A stretch of 64,000 nt of DNA, taken from positions 124,001 through 188,000 of the forward strand of contig JAEPNO010000006.1 in assembly GCA_017643365.1 (NCBI GenBank), read 5' to 3'. This stretch comes from Balneolaceae bacterium (GTDB lineage Bacteria > Bacteroidota > Rhodothermia > Balneolales > Balneolaceae). The notes below the pieces were generated by a model. The model was not told the DNA's origin. It ran no database searches and worked only from the letters and a program-made list of their open reading frames with translations. A program made the position numbers and the translations under genes. This document shows, piece after piece, positions 38,943 through 46,726 of the stretch; within the stretch, counting starts at the first letter, position 1; each line of letters starts with the position of its first letter.

Positions 38943-39143
38943 ATGAAATCAACACATGTAGTACCAGCAAAACAAGGTGGATGGAACGTAAAAGCTGGAA
39001 ACAGCCAACGAGCATCAGCCCACTTTGATACAAAACAACAGGCCATAGATAGAGGAAGAGAAATTAGCCGGAACAAAAACTCTGAGTTCTTCATCCATGG
39101 CAAAAACGGACAAATTCAAAAACCGAGACAGCCACGGAAATGA
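38943..39143 (+). CDS. DUF2188 small protein, first gene of the CBASS operon
   Basis: 66 residues (ATG 38943; an earlier in-frame start at 38898 would run through the operator). Sequence features HVVPAKQGGWNVKAGNSQRASAHFDTKQQAIDRGREI, a DUF2188 signature: a small beta-beta-alpha fold, basic overall (pI high), with a Lys/Arg-rich tail. Function of DUF2188 is unknown. Its stop overlaps the capV start (ATGA at 39140-39143), so it is an integral part of the operon and translated together with the effector. Confidence 0.82.
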   Translation: MKSTHVVPAKQGGWNVKAGNSQRASAHFDTKQQAIDRGREISRNKNSEFFIHGKNGQIQKPRQPRK

Positions 39144-40171
39144 TCCAAGACGAACAAAAGGTTAATGGACATGAAAGGAGCTCTAGTACTTCAAGTCCGA
39201 AAAAAACTTTCAAAATATTATCGATTGACGGTGGAGGAATAAAAGGGTTGTACCCCGCCAGAATTCTTCAACATATTGAAGAGAGGTTCCAAACTAGAAT
39301 TGCAGATCAGTTCGATATGATCTGTGGGACATCAACAGGAGGGTTAATTGCTTTAGGGCTATCTATTGGCAAGCCCGCCTCCAACATTGTGAAACTGTAT
39401 CAAGAGAAGGGACAATTAATTTTTCCTGAGCCGAAAAATAGATTTAGAAGAGTGATTCAAAAAGTTAATCAGTTAGTAGGAAAGGGTAAATATGATAAAG
39501 ATGAACTGGAAAAGGCTCTTCATGATTTTTTTGGAAACAAAACACTTTCAGAAGCCAAAACATATTTAAATATCCCTAGCTACAATCTAACAATTGGGCA
39601 ACCCAGAGTCTTTAAAAAACCTCACGTTGAAGGAGGCCTTTTCAAAGATGAGACTATAACAATGGTTGATGCTGCGCTGGCTACCTCTGCAGCTCCCAGC
39701 TATTTACCTATCCATCAAATCAATAGCGCCCTTTATTGTGATGGTGGCATGTGGGCAAACAATCCTTCTTTAACGGGACTTATTGAGGCTTTAGATTATT
39801 TCGTCGGAGAGGATAAAGAGTACGATTCGTACAGTATTCTTTCTTTACCAACGATTTCAAACCCAACTGGATGGGCTGGAAAAGCATCAAAGAATATGTC
39901 TTTAAAAGATTGGGGCGGTAAAATTCTTGACCCATCAATGGAAGGACAATCTTATTTCACTGATTTCATGACAAGAAAGATAGTGAAACACACAAAAGCA
40001 CCGGGACAATATTACCGGGTTAGCCAGCCAAATTTATCGGCTGAGCATATATCAATGATCGCTCTAGATAATACAAGCGAATCCGCTTTAAAACTTTTGA
40101 CCGAGTTTGGCGATCAAACCGCTGCTGATCTTATCAGTAAGGGACAGCTAAATAATTATATAACTATATGA
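39140..40171 (+). CDS. capV: CBASS effector phospholipase CapV (patatin-like)
   Basis: 343 residues. Patatin fold: glycine-rich oxyanion loop DGGGIKG (30-36), nucleophile Ser65 in GTSTG, catalytic Asp201 in DGGMWANNPS. In CBASS, binding of the cyclic nucleotide activates CapV, which degrades membrane phospholipids and kills the infected cell. The ligand is cGAMP in the best known cases; which one is used here cannot be read. No membrane span. The start overlaps the DUF2188 stop, and the CD-NTase gene begins 12 bp after its stop. Confidence 0.92.
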   Translation: MIQDEQKVNGHERSSSTSSPKKTFKILSIDGGGIKGLYPARILQHIEERFQTRIADQFDMICGTSTGGLIALGLSIGKPASNIVKLYQEKGQLIFPEPKNRFRRVIQKVNQLVGKGKYDKDELEKALHDFFGNKTLSEAKTYLNIPSYNLTIGQPRVFKKPHVEGGLFKDETITMVDAALATSAAPSYLPIHQINSALYCDGGMWANNPSLTGLIEALDYFVGEDKEYDSYSILSLPTISNPTGWAGKASKNMSLKDWGGKILDPSMEGQSYFTDFMTRKIVKHTKAPGQYYRVSQPNLSAEHISMIALDNTSESALKLLTEFGDQTAADLISKGQLNNYITI

Positions 40172-40183
40172 GAGGAAAAGTAA

Positions 40184-41179
40184 ATGGCTAACTGTCATAA
40201 TCTCTTTTCGGATTTTAATGATGATCTGAAAATCACAAAAACAAAAAATAATAACCTGATGACTTCAAAAGATAACATCAGGGAAACGATTAAAAAATGG
40301 TTCAAAGAAAATCATCCTGAGTATAAACCTGAATTTTATATTCAAGGATCGAAAAAGCTAGGAACCTTAATACGAACTAAAGAAGACACCTGTGATCTAG
40401 ATGATGGTGCATATTTCAAAAGAGAGATAGGAGTTTCTGGTACTACACTTCAGAATTGGATTTATGAAGCTGTAAAAGATATAACTAATGCTAAGGTAGT
40501 ACACAAAGCAAAATGTATACGAGTCATCTATGCAAGTGATTACCATATCGATATTCCCATATACTATTTTCCAGAAGATGAAGACCATCCTCAGCTTGCT
40601 GTAAAAAATTCAGATTTGGAAGAAAGTGACCCTAAGGATTTCGTCGATTGGTTCAGATATATGAAAACCGATCAATTAGTTCGTGTAATCAAATTTCTAA
40701 AAGCTTGGGGTGATCATCTTCGCAATAAAATGCCTAGTGGGCTTGCATTTACTGTTCTAGCTGAAAAGAATCACGTAAATGATGATCGTGACGACATCAG
40801 TCTATATGAAACTCTAAAAGCAATCAGATCACATTTAAAAAATGATTTTAAATGTGTAATGCCAACAGTTCCATATGATGATCTTTTCTCTGAATATGAT
40901 CAGGTTAGAAAGGATAATTTTTTTGACAGACTTGATGCTTTTATTGATGATGCAAAAAAGGCGATAAAAGATGAGGACAATCAATACAAAGCTTCAAAAT
41001 ATTGGAAGAAACATCTAGGGAAAAGATTTCCCGAAGGAAAAGATGAACATCTAGAAAACTTACTTACTGCTGCTGCTCTACTCAAAAAAGGGAATGCGGG
41101 CACTGATAAAGAAGGGAGAATTCGTACTAAAGATGAGACCAAAATTCATAACAAACCACATCGTTTTTATGGAGAATAA
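40184..41179 (+). CDS. CBASS CD-NTase (cyclic oligonucleotide synthase, DncV-like)
   Basis: 331 residues, preceded by a purine-rich GAGAGGAAAAG. Nucleotidyltransferase motif GSKKLGT (55-61), catalytic Asp71 and Asp73 in CDLDDGAYF, third Asp123 in YHIDIPIYYF. It would make a cyclic di- or trinucleotide from NTPs on phage infection. The C-terminus is a flexible tail KIHNKPHRFYGE; in E2-containing CBASS this tail is the conjugation site. Here the penultimate residue is Gly and the last is Glu. The clade and product cannot be assigned by eye. Its end overlaps the E2 gene by 11 bp. Confidence 0.9.
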   Translation: MANCHNLFSDFNDDLKITKTKNNNLMTSKDNIRETIKKWFKENHPEYKPEFYIQGSKKLGTLIRTKEDTCDLDDGAYFKREIGVSGTTLQNWIYEAVKDITNAKVVHKAKCIRVIYASDYHIDIPIYYFPEDEDHPQLAVKNSDLEESDPKDFVDWFRYMKTDQLVRVIKFLKAWGDHLRNKMPSGLAFTVLAEKNHVNDDRDDISLYETLKAIRSHLKNDFKCVMPTVPYDDLFSEYDQVRKDNFFDRLDAFIDDAKKAIKDEDNQYKASKYWKKHLGKRFPEGKDEHLENLLTAAALLKKGNAGTDKEGRIRTKDETKIHNKPHRFYGE

Positions 41180-41591
41180 GCTGCCATTAATTCGAAAAAC
41201 TGGTTTTGAATTACGGTACCAATACGAAAAGAGTATAATTGAGGAAGAGTTTCCTTTCCTCAGTTGTACTTTTACTTCAACAGAAATGAAAGTAAGAGGT
41301 GTTTTCTCACCTACATTGACGTCAAATAAATATGATGTACTAATACGGTTTAATGCAGTAGAGCAACCTGAGGCATTCATTTTGAGCCCAACAATTAACT
41401 ATAATTCGGACATTCATGTTTACCGAAATGGTTCACTATGTCTACACTATCCGAATGATATGTCTTGGTCAAAAAATGATTTACTTGCTTATACTATAAT
41501 TCCCTGGATTTCAGAATGGTTGGTTTATTATGAATTATATCAATACTACAATAAATGGAAAGGGCCTGAAAAATTACATGAATTACTATAA
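41169..41591 (+). CDS. Stand-alone E2-like protein of a short type II CBASS
   Basis: 140 residues from ATG 41169; the frame is open to 41094 inside the CD-NTase gene. E2/UBC-like signature: a beta-rich first half (YDVLIRFN), then DIHVYRNGSLCLHYP with the catalytic Cys91, and a C-terminal helix pair (LLAYTIIPWISEWLVYYELYQYY). There is no E1 or JAB domain and no following cap3. In such short systems an E2 alone links the CD-NTase C-terminus to a target to tune its activity. It ends 17 bp before a terminator. Confidence 0.87.
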   Translation: MENKLPLIRKTGFELRYQYEKSIIEEEFPFLSCTFTSTEMKVRGVFSPTLTSNKYDVLIRFNAVEQPEAFILSPTINYNSDIHVYRNGSLCLHYPNDMSWSKNDLLAYTIIPWISEWLVYYELYQYYNKWKGPEKLHELL

Positions 41592-41603
41592 TTTTGAGAC
41601 ATT

Positions 41604-41644
41604 GAATTAAGGTGGGCGCTGCGAAGTGTTCACCTTATTTTGTT
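41604..41644. repeat. 41-bp direct repeat, right copy (contains the CBASS terminator)
   Basis: Second copy of the secA-terminator repeat, with the hairpin at 41609-41636 (arms AAGGTGGGCGCT / AGTGTTCACCTT, loop GCGA) and a T run at 41638-41641. It terminates the CBASS operon. Confidence 0.85.
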
Positions 41645-41854
41645 ACCCCAATTCCTTACTTTTTACACAGGCTGGAGCTACGGAACGAGGTCAATTCACG
41701 AATTGGCCCTCATCGATTACGATTTCCTTACTTTTTACACAGCCCGAGAGCTAAGGAACGAGGTTAAATATCTGAATGATTCCCGAAGATTTAACATTGG
41801 ATATTTGCACGCATTCCTTATGTTTGAAGCCCATGTTACCAAATTGTTAAGCCA
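41645..41854. repeat. Tandem hairpin repeats and palindrome right of the island
   Basis: A gene-free 210 bp. TTCCTTACTTTTTACACAG occurs at 41652-41670 and again at 41724-41742, each followed by a variant of 'gagctacggaacgaggt' (to 41691 and 41764). Each unit can form a hairpin because its ends are TTCC(TTA) and (TAA)GGAA. Between them lies the palindrome GGTCAATTCACGAATTGGCC (41689-41708), matching the one left of the island. ORFs across this stretch are repeat sequence. Confidence 0.7.
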
Positions 41855-42628
41855 TTGGAAGTACTCGGAATCGTAATAGAAGAGGATAGCGTAAAAGGCG
41901 CTATCGTTGATACCAAAAAAGGAGAGATTCTTTCAGGGAAGAAGTCCATCGATAAGATTGAGGATACCCGTCCGCACAAGCTGATTTCGAAAATGCACAA
42001 GGTGGTAAAAAAATTCGATTGGGATGGTCCGGTTGGAGTGGCTTTACCGGCAGCTGTACGCAAAGGCCGAATTCTAACGAGCTATGTGTTAAACGAGGCT
42101 TGGGTGGATGCCGACGCCGATCACTTGTTTTCCGAAATTACAGGTTGTGATGTGTATGCCCTAAATGCATCGGATGCAGCAGGGCTTGCAGAAGTAACCT
42201 TCGGAGTTGGAAAAGGCATTTCGGGAACTATCGTAATTCTAACCATTGGCGAAACCATTGGTTCTTCGGTGTTTGTAGACGAAACGCTGGTGCCTAATAC
42301 CGAATTAGGTCATATCGAAATTAAAGGAATCACCGTTGAGGAACGGGCTTCAAACCGAGCTCGAAAAGAGGAAGGTATTCAGAAAAAAACCTGGGCAAAG
42401 CGACTTCAATTTGTTCTGGAACACTACGAAAAGCTTTTCCATCCCGAGATGTTTATCATCGGCGGGCAAATCAGCTCGAAAGCCAACAAAACGCTGCCTT
42501 ATATCAAGTTGAGTACTCGGTTTAAACCGGCAGAATTTAAAAACGATTCGGCCATAGTTGGAGCAGCGTACTTTGCAATGCACTTAGAGCAAAAAAAGAG
42601 CAAGCGGAAAGCGAAGAACGACGATTAG
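41855..42628 (+). CDS. Degenerate polyphosphate-glucokinase paralogue (ROK fold, probable pseudokinase)
   Basis: 257 residues from TTG 41855. It aligns along its whole length with the intact glucokinase at 52654-53391, including [42 protein letters not shown] and FHPEMFIIGGQIS. Key residues are lost: the phosphate loop DVGGSG is VIEEDS, the catalytic Asp of VNDVD is Ala (LNASD), and the adenosine/phosphate-2 motif GTGIG is GETIG. A Lys/Arg-rich tail is added. It is intact as a frame, so likely a regulatory or binding protein. It ends 4 bp inside the convergent TPR gene. Confidence 0.8.
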   Translation: MEVLGIVIEEDSVKGAIVDTKKGEILSGKKSIDKIEDTRPHKLISKMHKVVKKFDWDGPVGVALPAAVRKGRILTSYVLNEAWVDADADHLFSEITGCDVYALNASDAAGLAEVTFGVGKGISGTIVILTIGETIGSSVFVDETLVPNTELGHIEIKGITVEERASNRARKEEGIQKKTWAKRLQFVLEHYEKLFHPEMFIIGGQISSKANKTLPYIKLSTRFKPAEFKNDSAIVGAAYFAMHLEQKKSKRKAKNDD

Positions 42629-43689
42629 TTCAGCGCAGCTAAAGCTTTTTTAGCTTCTTCGTGATCGCCATCAACTTGTAAAGCTTGTTGGTAGAATTCT
42701 TTGGCTTTAGCCTTTTGGTTCATGTGCTCGAATATACTTCCCTTCCGGTAAAGTGCCCACGCGAGGTTTACACTTCCCAGTTCATCGCCAAGCGAAATAT
42801 ACTTTTCGATGTGCTCCATTCCTGTTTCAAGATGCATTCCGGATACCGCTGCCATTCGCCCGATTTGATACCAAGAATTGGAAAAATCAGGGTCTATTTC
42901 TAGGGCTTTTTGATAATTCTCTAAAGCCTGATCATACAAGCCATATCGTTGCTGAGCGTTGCCAAGGTTGTTGTAGATTGCAGCGGTGGTATCGTTCACT
43001 TGAAGCTGTTGAATCGCTAAATCGGCCGCTTTTTCAAACTCCTGTTCGTTGAAATAAAAATTGAACAGCTCAAAGTACGAAACCATGATCTCGGGATGAT
43101 TTTCGATGGCCGTTTTATAGTGCACTTCAGCAAATTGGGTCTCATCGTAATAGGTGTAAATCCTGCCCCAGGCTTTTATTCCGGCTTCGGTATCCAACTT
43201 TTCGATGGTTGAAGCTTGTAGCTCGGCTTTATCTCGTCCGCCCCCTAAAAATCCCGGCGCTTGTAAGTAAAACTCCATGGCACTTTCGCGAGCCTCCACA
43301 TTATTGGGATCAAGCTCGATGGCTTTTTCGTAGTTTTTTCTGCTGTTTCTAGCCAACCCGGCCTGTCGAAGTACCGATGCGTTTTGAGCTTGCCGACCAA
43401 AAGAGTGCCCCATCCACATCCAATACAAGGAATTGTCTTCGTCCAAATCAGCCGCTTCCTCAAACCATTTTCCGGCGTCTTTGTATTCATCTTTGTTGAA
43501 CTCAATCCTCCCTAAATAGAAATAGACTTGAGGATTCTTAGGTTGCGATTTTTTTAGTGATTGGAAAACGTCTTCGGCTTTATCCAATTCACCACGTTCA
43601 AATAGCTGTACGCCGGCATCAAAATTTTGAGCATTCACCGAAGCAGTTAAAAGTACTGCTAGCACTCTGGCCAGGATTCTTGATTTCAT
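42625..43689 (-). CDS. TPR-repeat periplasmic protein
   Basis: 354 residues from ATG 43689 (MKSRILARVL), which yields a signal peptide ending VNA; the frame is open to 43725. At least seven TPR-like helix pairs: FERGELDKAEDVFQSL, PQVYFYLGRIEFNKDEYKDAGKWFEEA, NYEKAIELDPNNVEAR, AIYNNLGNAQQRYGLYDQALENYQKALEIDPD, and AKEFYQQALQVDGDHEEAKKAL. It should act as a protein-binding scaffold in the periplasm; partners are unknown. Confidence 0.82.
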   Translation of the reverse strand: MKSRILARVLAVLLTASVNAQNFDAGVQLFERGELDKAEDVFQSLKKSQPKNPQVYFYLGRIEFNKDEYKDAGKWFEEAADLDEDNSLYWMWMGHSFGRQAQNASVLRQAGLARNSRKNYEKAIELDPNNVEARESAMEFYLQAPGFLGGGRDKAELQASTIEKLDTEAGIKAWGRIYTYYDETQFAEVHYKTAIENHPEIMVSYFELFNFYFNEQEFEKAADLAIQQLQVNDTTAAIYNNLGNAQQRYGLYDQALENYQKALEIDPDFSNSWYQIGRMAAVSGMHLETGMEHIEKYISLGDELGSVNLAWALYRKGSIFEHMNQKAKAKEFYQQALQVDGDHEEAKKALAALN

Positions 43690-43746
43690 AAGGATCGATG
43701 TTAAATTCCGAAACAGGTACGACAACTTGAGCGCTTTGTTCCGCGA

Positions 43747-44124
43747 CTAGTTATTCGAATGCAATGCCATTCGATTTCCTTCCGAATCCTCAAAAACGGC
43801 CATGTAACCATGCTCGGGGGAAATCTGTCGTTTTGGGATAGTCACGGTTCCACCCGCTTCTGCAATTCTATCTTCAACAACCTGAAGATCGTCGCCGCCG
43901 TTTAGGTAGATTAGCGGTCCGTGCGATGCGCTTGGTTTATACCATTCTTTGTTCATCACAATTGCTCCCGAAATTGCACCTTGCTCGCTGGGAAACATTT
44001 CCATTTTAAATTCATCGCCCATATCTAACGAAATAAGCTCGATATCTAAGATTGTTTCGTAAAAGGCTTTTGCGCGTTTAATATCTGTTGCAGGAATTTC
44101 GAACCAACTGATTACATGTTCCAT
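43747..44124 (-). CDS. VOC-family protein
   Basis: 125 residues from ATG 44124 (MEHVISWFEIPATDIKRAKAFYETIL); the longer frame to 44259 overlaps the LysR gene. A compact single VOC domain with two beta-alpha-beta modules, the second containing GPLIYLNGGDDLQVVEDRIAEAGG. Similar to YdcJ/CatE-type glyoxalase-like proteins; metal residues are His4 and Glu in the last strand. Stands just after the LysR gene on the same strand. Confidence 0.8.
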   Translation of the reverse strand: MEHVISWFEIPATDIKRAKAFYETILDIELISLDMGDEFKMEMFPSEQGAISGAIVMNKEWYKPSASHGPLIYLNGGDDLQVVEDRIAEAGGTVTIPKRQISPEHGYMAVFEDSEGNRMALHSNN

Positions 44125-44186
44125 AATGGTGGACTTAGGTTGATGTGGACTCCGATATAGTAATCTTAGCACATAAAAAAGCCAAA

Positions 44187-45089
44187 TCAGTTTTTGGCGA
44201 GTTCCTGAAGAATGGGAGTTACTCGGTGGACCAAAGGGTTGCGATGATCGGTTTTCCAAACGGCCGATAAGGTTGTTCGCTGAGGAATGTTATTCAACTC
44301 GATGAATTTGATGGGTAAACTAAAGCCATGTTTTAAACTACTAGGCACAATTCCGATACCAAGCCCGTGTTCCACCAATCGAAAGATGGTGCTGGCATGC
44401 ACCGATTCGTGCGCAACACGAGGAGTAAAACCCGCATCCTCAAAAATGCTCATAATCTTATCGAAATAACCATGGCTGTACTGACTCGAAAACAGGATAA
44501 ACGACTCGTCCCGTAAATCAGCAACTGAATTGAAAGAGTGTTGATCAAGCGGGTGATCGGAGGGTAAAATCAGGCAAAAGTTTTCTTCTATTACATCCAG
44601 CTTTTGGATACCGGCTGGTAGCCGAATCGTTCGAATAAATCCCAGATCGAGCTGGTCGTTTTTCAGCATGTCGATCTGCTGTTGATTGGGAAGCTCGGTA
44701 AGCACCGAATGAATTCCCGGCGATTGCGTGTTGATCTCTTTCAACAATCCTGGAATTACGGATTGCATGGCAGAACCCACAAATCCGATTCTAAGCTCGC
44801 CTTGATCCCCATTCTGGATATGCCTCAAGTTATCTTTGATAAACTCGATGTTATCGAAAATCTGACTGGTTTCGGTGAGTAGATACTCTCCTGCCTTTGT
44901 AAGGCTTACCGTTCGCTTTGTTCTTTGAAACAACGATACACCAAGAATTTCTTCTAACTGTTTAATCTGTCTACTCAACGCCGGTTGAGTGAGAAACAGC
45001 TGCTCAGCGGCTTTCCCGAAGTGAAGTTCCACGGCCAGTTTCCGGAAATATCGAAGATGTCGCAATTCTAAATCATTACTCATAATCAT
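44187..45089 (-). CDS. LysR-family regulator, probable hut regulator
   Basis: 300 residues (ATG 45089 or 45083). N-terminal winged helix RHLRYFRKLAVELHFGKAAEQLFLTQPALSRQIKQLEEILGVSLFQR, then a periplasmic-binding-like effector domain with ELRIGFVGSA and GLGIGIVPSS. It is divergent from hutH with 71 bp between starts, the classic LysR position, so it probably activates or represses histidine degradation. The ligand (urocanate or histidine) is inference. HutC, the usual repressor, is absent. Confidence 0.87.
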   Translation of the reverse strand: MIMSNDLELRHLRYFRKLAVELHFGKAAEQLFLTQPALSRQIKQLEEILGVSLFQRTKRTVSLTKAGEYLLTETSQIFDNIEFIKDNLRHIQNGDQGELRIGFVGSAMQSVIPGLLKEINTQSPGIHSVLTELPNQQQIDMLKNDQLDLGFIRTIRLPAGIQKLDVIEENFCLILPSDHPLDQHSFNSVADLRDESFILFSSQYSHGYFDKIMSIFEDAGFTPRVAHESVHASTIFRLVEHGLGIGIVPSSLKHGFSLPIKFIELNNIPQRTTLSAVWKTDHRNPLVHRVTPILQELAKN

Positions 45090-45100
45090 TAATATATAAA

Positions 45101-45141
45101 AACTGGTAATTACAAAGTATCAGTTGTGCGACATACCTTTA
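45101..45141 (+). promoter_or_regulatory. LysR operator candidate and -7 element in front of hutH
   Basis: AACTG-N15-CAGTT (45101-45125) is a perfect 5-bp-arm inverted repeat with GTAATTAC, itself palindromic, inside. TACCTTTA (45134-45141) follows, one base from TAnnTTTG, then an AGAGG sequence 7 bp before the ATG at 45161. The inverted repeat would put LysR just upstream of the -7 region. Confidence 0.4.
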
Positions 45142-45160
45142 AGCAAATTAAGAGGAACAC

Positions 45161-46726
45161 ATGAAATTTAAATTTGGGGAAGACACCCTTACCATTCGGG
45201 TGCTAATCGACTTAGCGGAAGGACGTCGAAAAGGCGAACTATCACAATCTGTTCGGGAAAAAATCCGGCAAAGCAGCAGTTATGTTGATGAAATCGTAGA
45301 AAGTGGCGAAGTGGTATATGGGATCAATACCGGTTTCGGTCCGCTTTGCAATACCACCATTTCGAAGAAAGATACGCGTCAGCTTCAGGAGAATATACTT
45401 CGTAGCCACAGTGTGGGCGTTGGAAATTCCATCGATCCGAAATTGGCCAAAATGATGCTGATTCTAAAAATTCAGAATCTGAGCATGGGCTATTCAGGAA
45501 TCCGGGAAGAAACGCTCGATCGTATGCTTTTATTCCTGGAGCAGGATATGATTCCCGTTGTTCCCGAAAAAGGATCAGTCGGTGCTTCCGGTGATCTGGC
45601 GCCGCTGGCACATTTGTTTTTACCGCTGATTGGTTTAGGAGAAATTGACTGGAAAGGCGAGCGGGTTTCGATGGATTTGGCGTACATGCAATTAGGCATG
45701 ACTCCACTCAAGTTGCAGGCCAAAGAAGGATTGGCACTCATCAACGGCACTCAATTTATAGCCGCGCATGCCGCCTGGGCGGTGTATCGAATGTATCATT
45801 ATTTGGATGTGGCCGACATCATTGGCGCGATGAGTTTGGAAGGCGTGCTTGGCTCTGCAAGTCCGTTTAAGAAAGAGCTGCATGATATTCGTCCTTTTGA
45901 AGGATGTAAACTCGTTGCTCATCGAATGCGAACGCTTTTGAATGGCTCGGAAATGCTGCAAAGTCATGCCGATTGCGGGCGAGTGCAGGATCCCTATTCC
46001 ATTCGATGTATTCCCCAAGTGCATGGAACTTCGCGCAACGCCTGGAAACATGTGAAAGAGCTGGTTGAAATCGAGATGAATTCGGTAACCGATAATCCAA
46101 TCATTTTATCTGCCGAAGAAACCATCAGCGGAGGGAATTTCCACGGACAGCCACTCGCAATCCCTTGCGATTATCTGACCGTTGCAGCCCACGAATTAGG
46201 CAATATTTCTGATCGGCGAATCTACTTGCTGTTGGAAGGTGGAAATGAAGGTCTGCCCACATTGTTGATGAAGGATATCGGCTTGAATTCCGGCTTTATG
46301 ATTCCACAATACACTTCGGCAGCGCTGGTAAGTGAAAATAAATCGCTGTGCTTTCCGGCATCGGCAGATTCAATTCCAACTTCACTCGGACAAGAAGATC
46401 ACGTAAGTATGGGCTCCATCAGCGCACGAAAATTGAACGAAGTGATCGACAACATCAGCAAAATTCTGTCGATTGAATTGGTAACTGCTGCACAGGCATT
46501 TGATTTCCGCCGACCAATGAAATCAGGCCCGATTTTGGAAGAATGTCATGCATTGGTTCGATCAAAAATCGACCATGCAGATCGTGACCGAGTGTTTGGG
46601 GTAGACATCGCCAAAGCACAGGAATTGATCACCTCACTTTCGCTGAATCAAGTGGCCAATCAAACAGCCAAAAAATTAAATATTTCACTGAACGGAGAAT
46701 TTGATGAACCATTCGGACTTTCTTAA
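45161..46726 (+). CDS. hutH: Histidine ammonia-lyase HutH
   Basis: 521 residues. It removes ammonia from histidine to give urocanate. The MIO cofactor forms from Ala-Ser-Gly in [15 protein letters not shown] (about residues 145-150). [11 protein letters not shown] near residue 53, [11 protein letters not shown], and [13 protein letters not shown] are family blocks. First gene of the hut operon; a Shine-Dalgarno-like AGAGG is 7 bp upstream. The end overlaps hutU by 23 bp. Confidence 0.96.
   Translation: MKFKFGEDTLTIRVLIDLAEGRRKGELSQSVREKIRQSSSYVDEIVESGEVVYGINTGFGPLCNTTISKKDTRQLQENILRSHSVGVGNSIDPKLAKMMLILKIQNLSMGYSGIREETLDRMLLFLEQDMIPVVPEKGSVGASGDLAPLAHLFLPLIGLGEIDWKGERVSMDLAYMQLGMTPLKLQAKEGLALINGTQFIAAHAAWAVYRMYHYLDVADIIGAMSLEGVLGSASPFKKELHDIRPFEGCKLVAHRMRTLLNGSEMLQSHADCGRVQDPYSIRCIPQVHGTSRNAWKHVKELVEIEMNSVTDNPIILSAEETISGGNFHGQPLAIPCDYLTVAAHELGNISDRRIYLLLEGGNEGLPTLLMKDIGLNSGFMIPQYTSAALVSENKSLCFPASADSIPTSLGQEDHVSMGSISARKLNEVIDNISKILSIELVTAAQAFDFRRPMKSGPILEECHALVRSKIDHADRDRVFGVDIAKAQELITSLSLNQVANQTAKKLNISLNGEFDEPFGLS

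Noticed and set aside
41640-41876. 78-residue ORF on the plus strand ahead of the glucokinase-like gene
   Set aside because: Translates tandem hairpin repeats and then overlaps the real gene in another frame.
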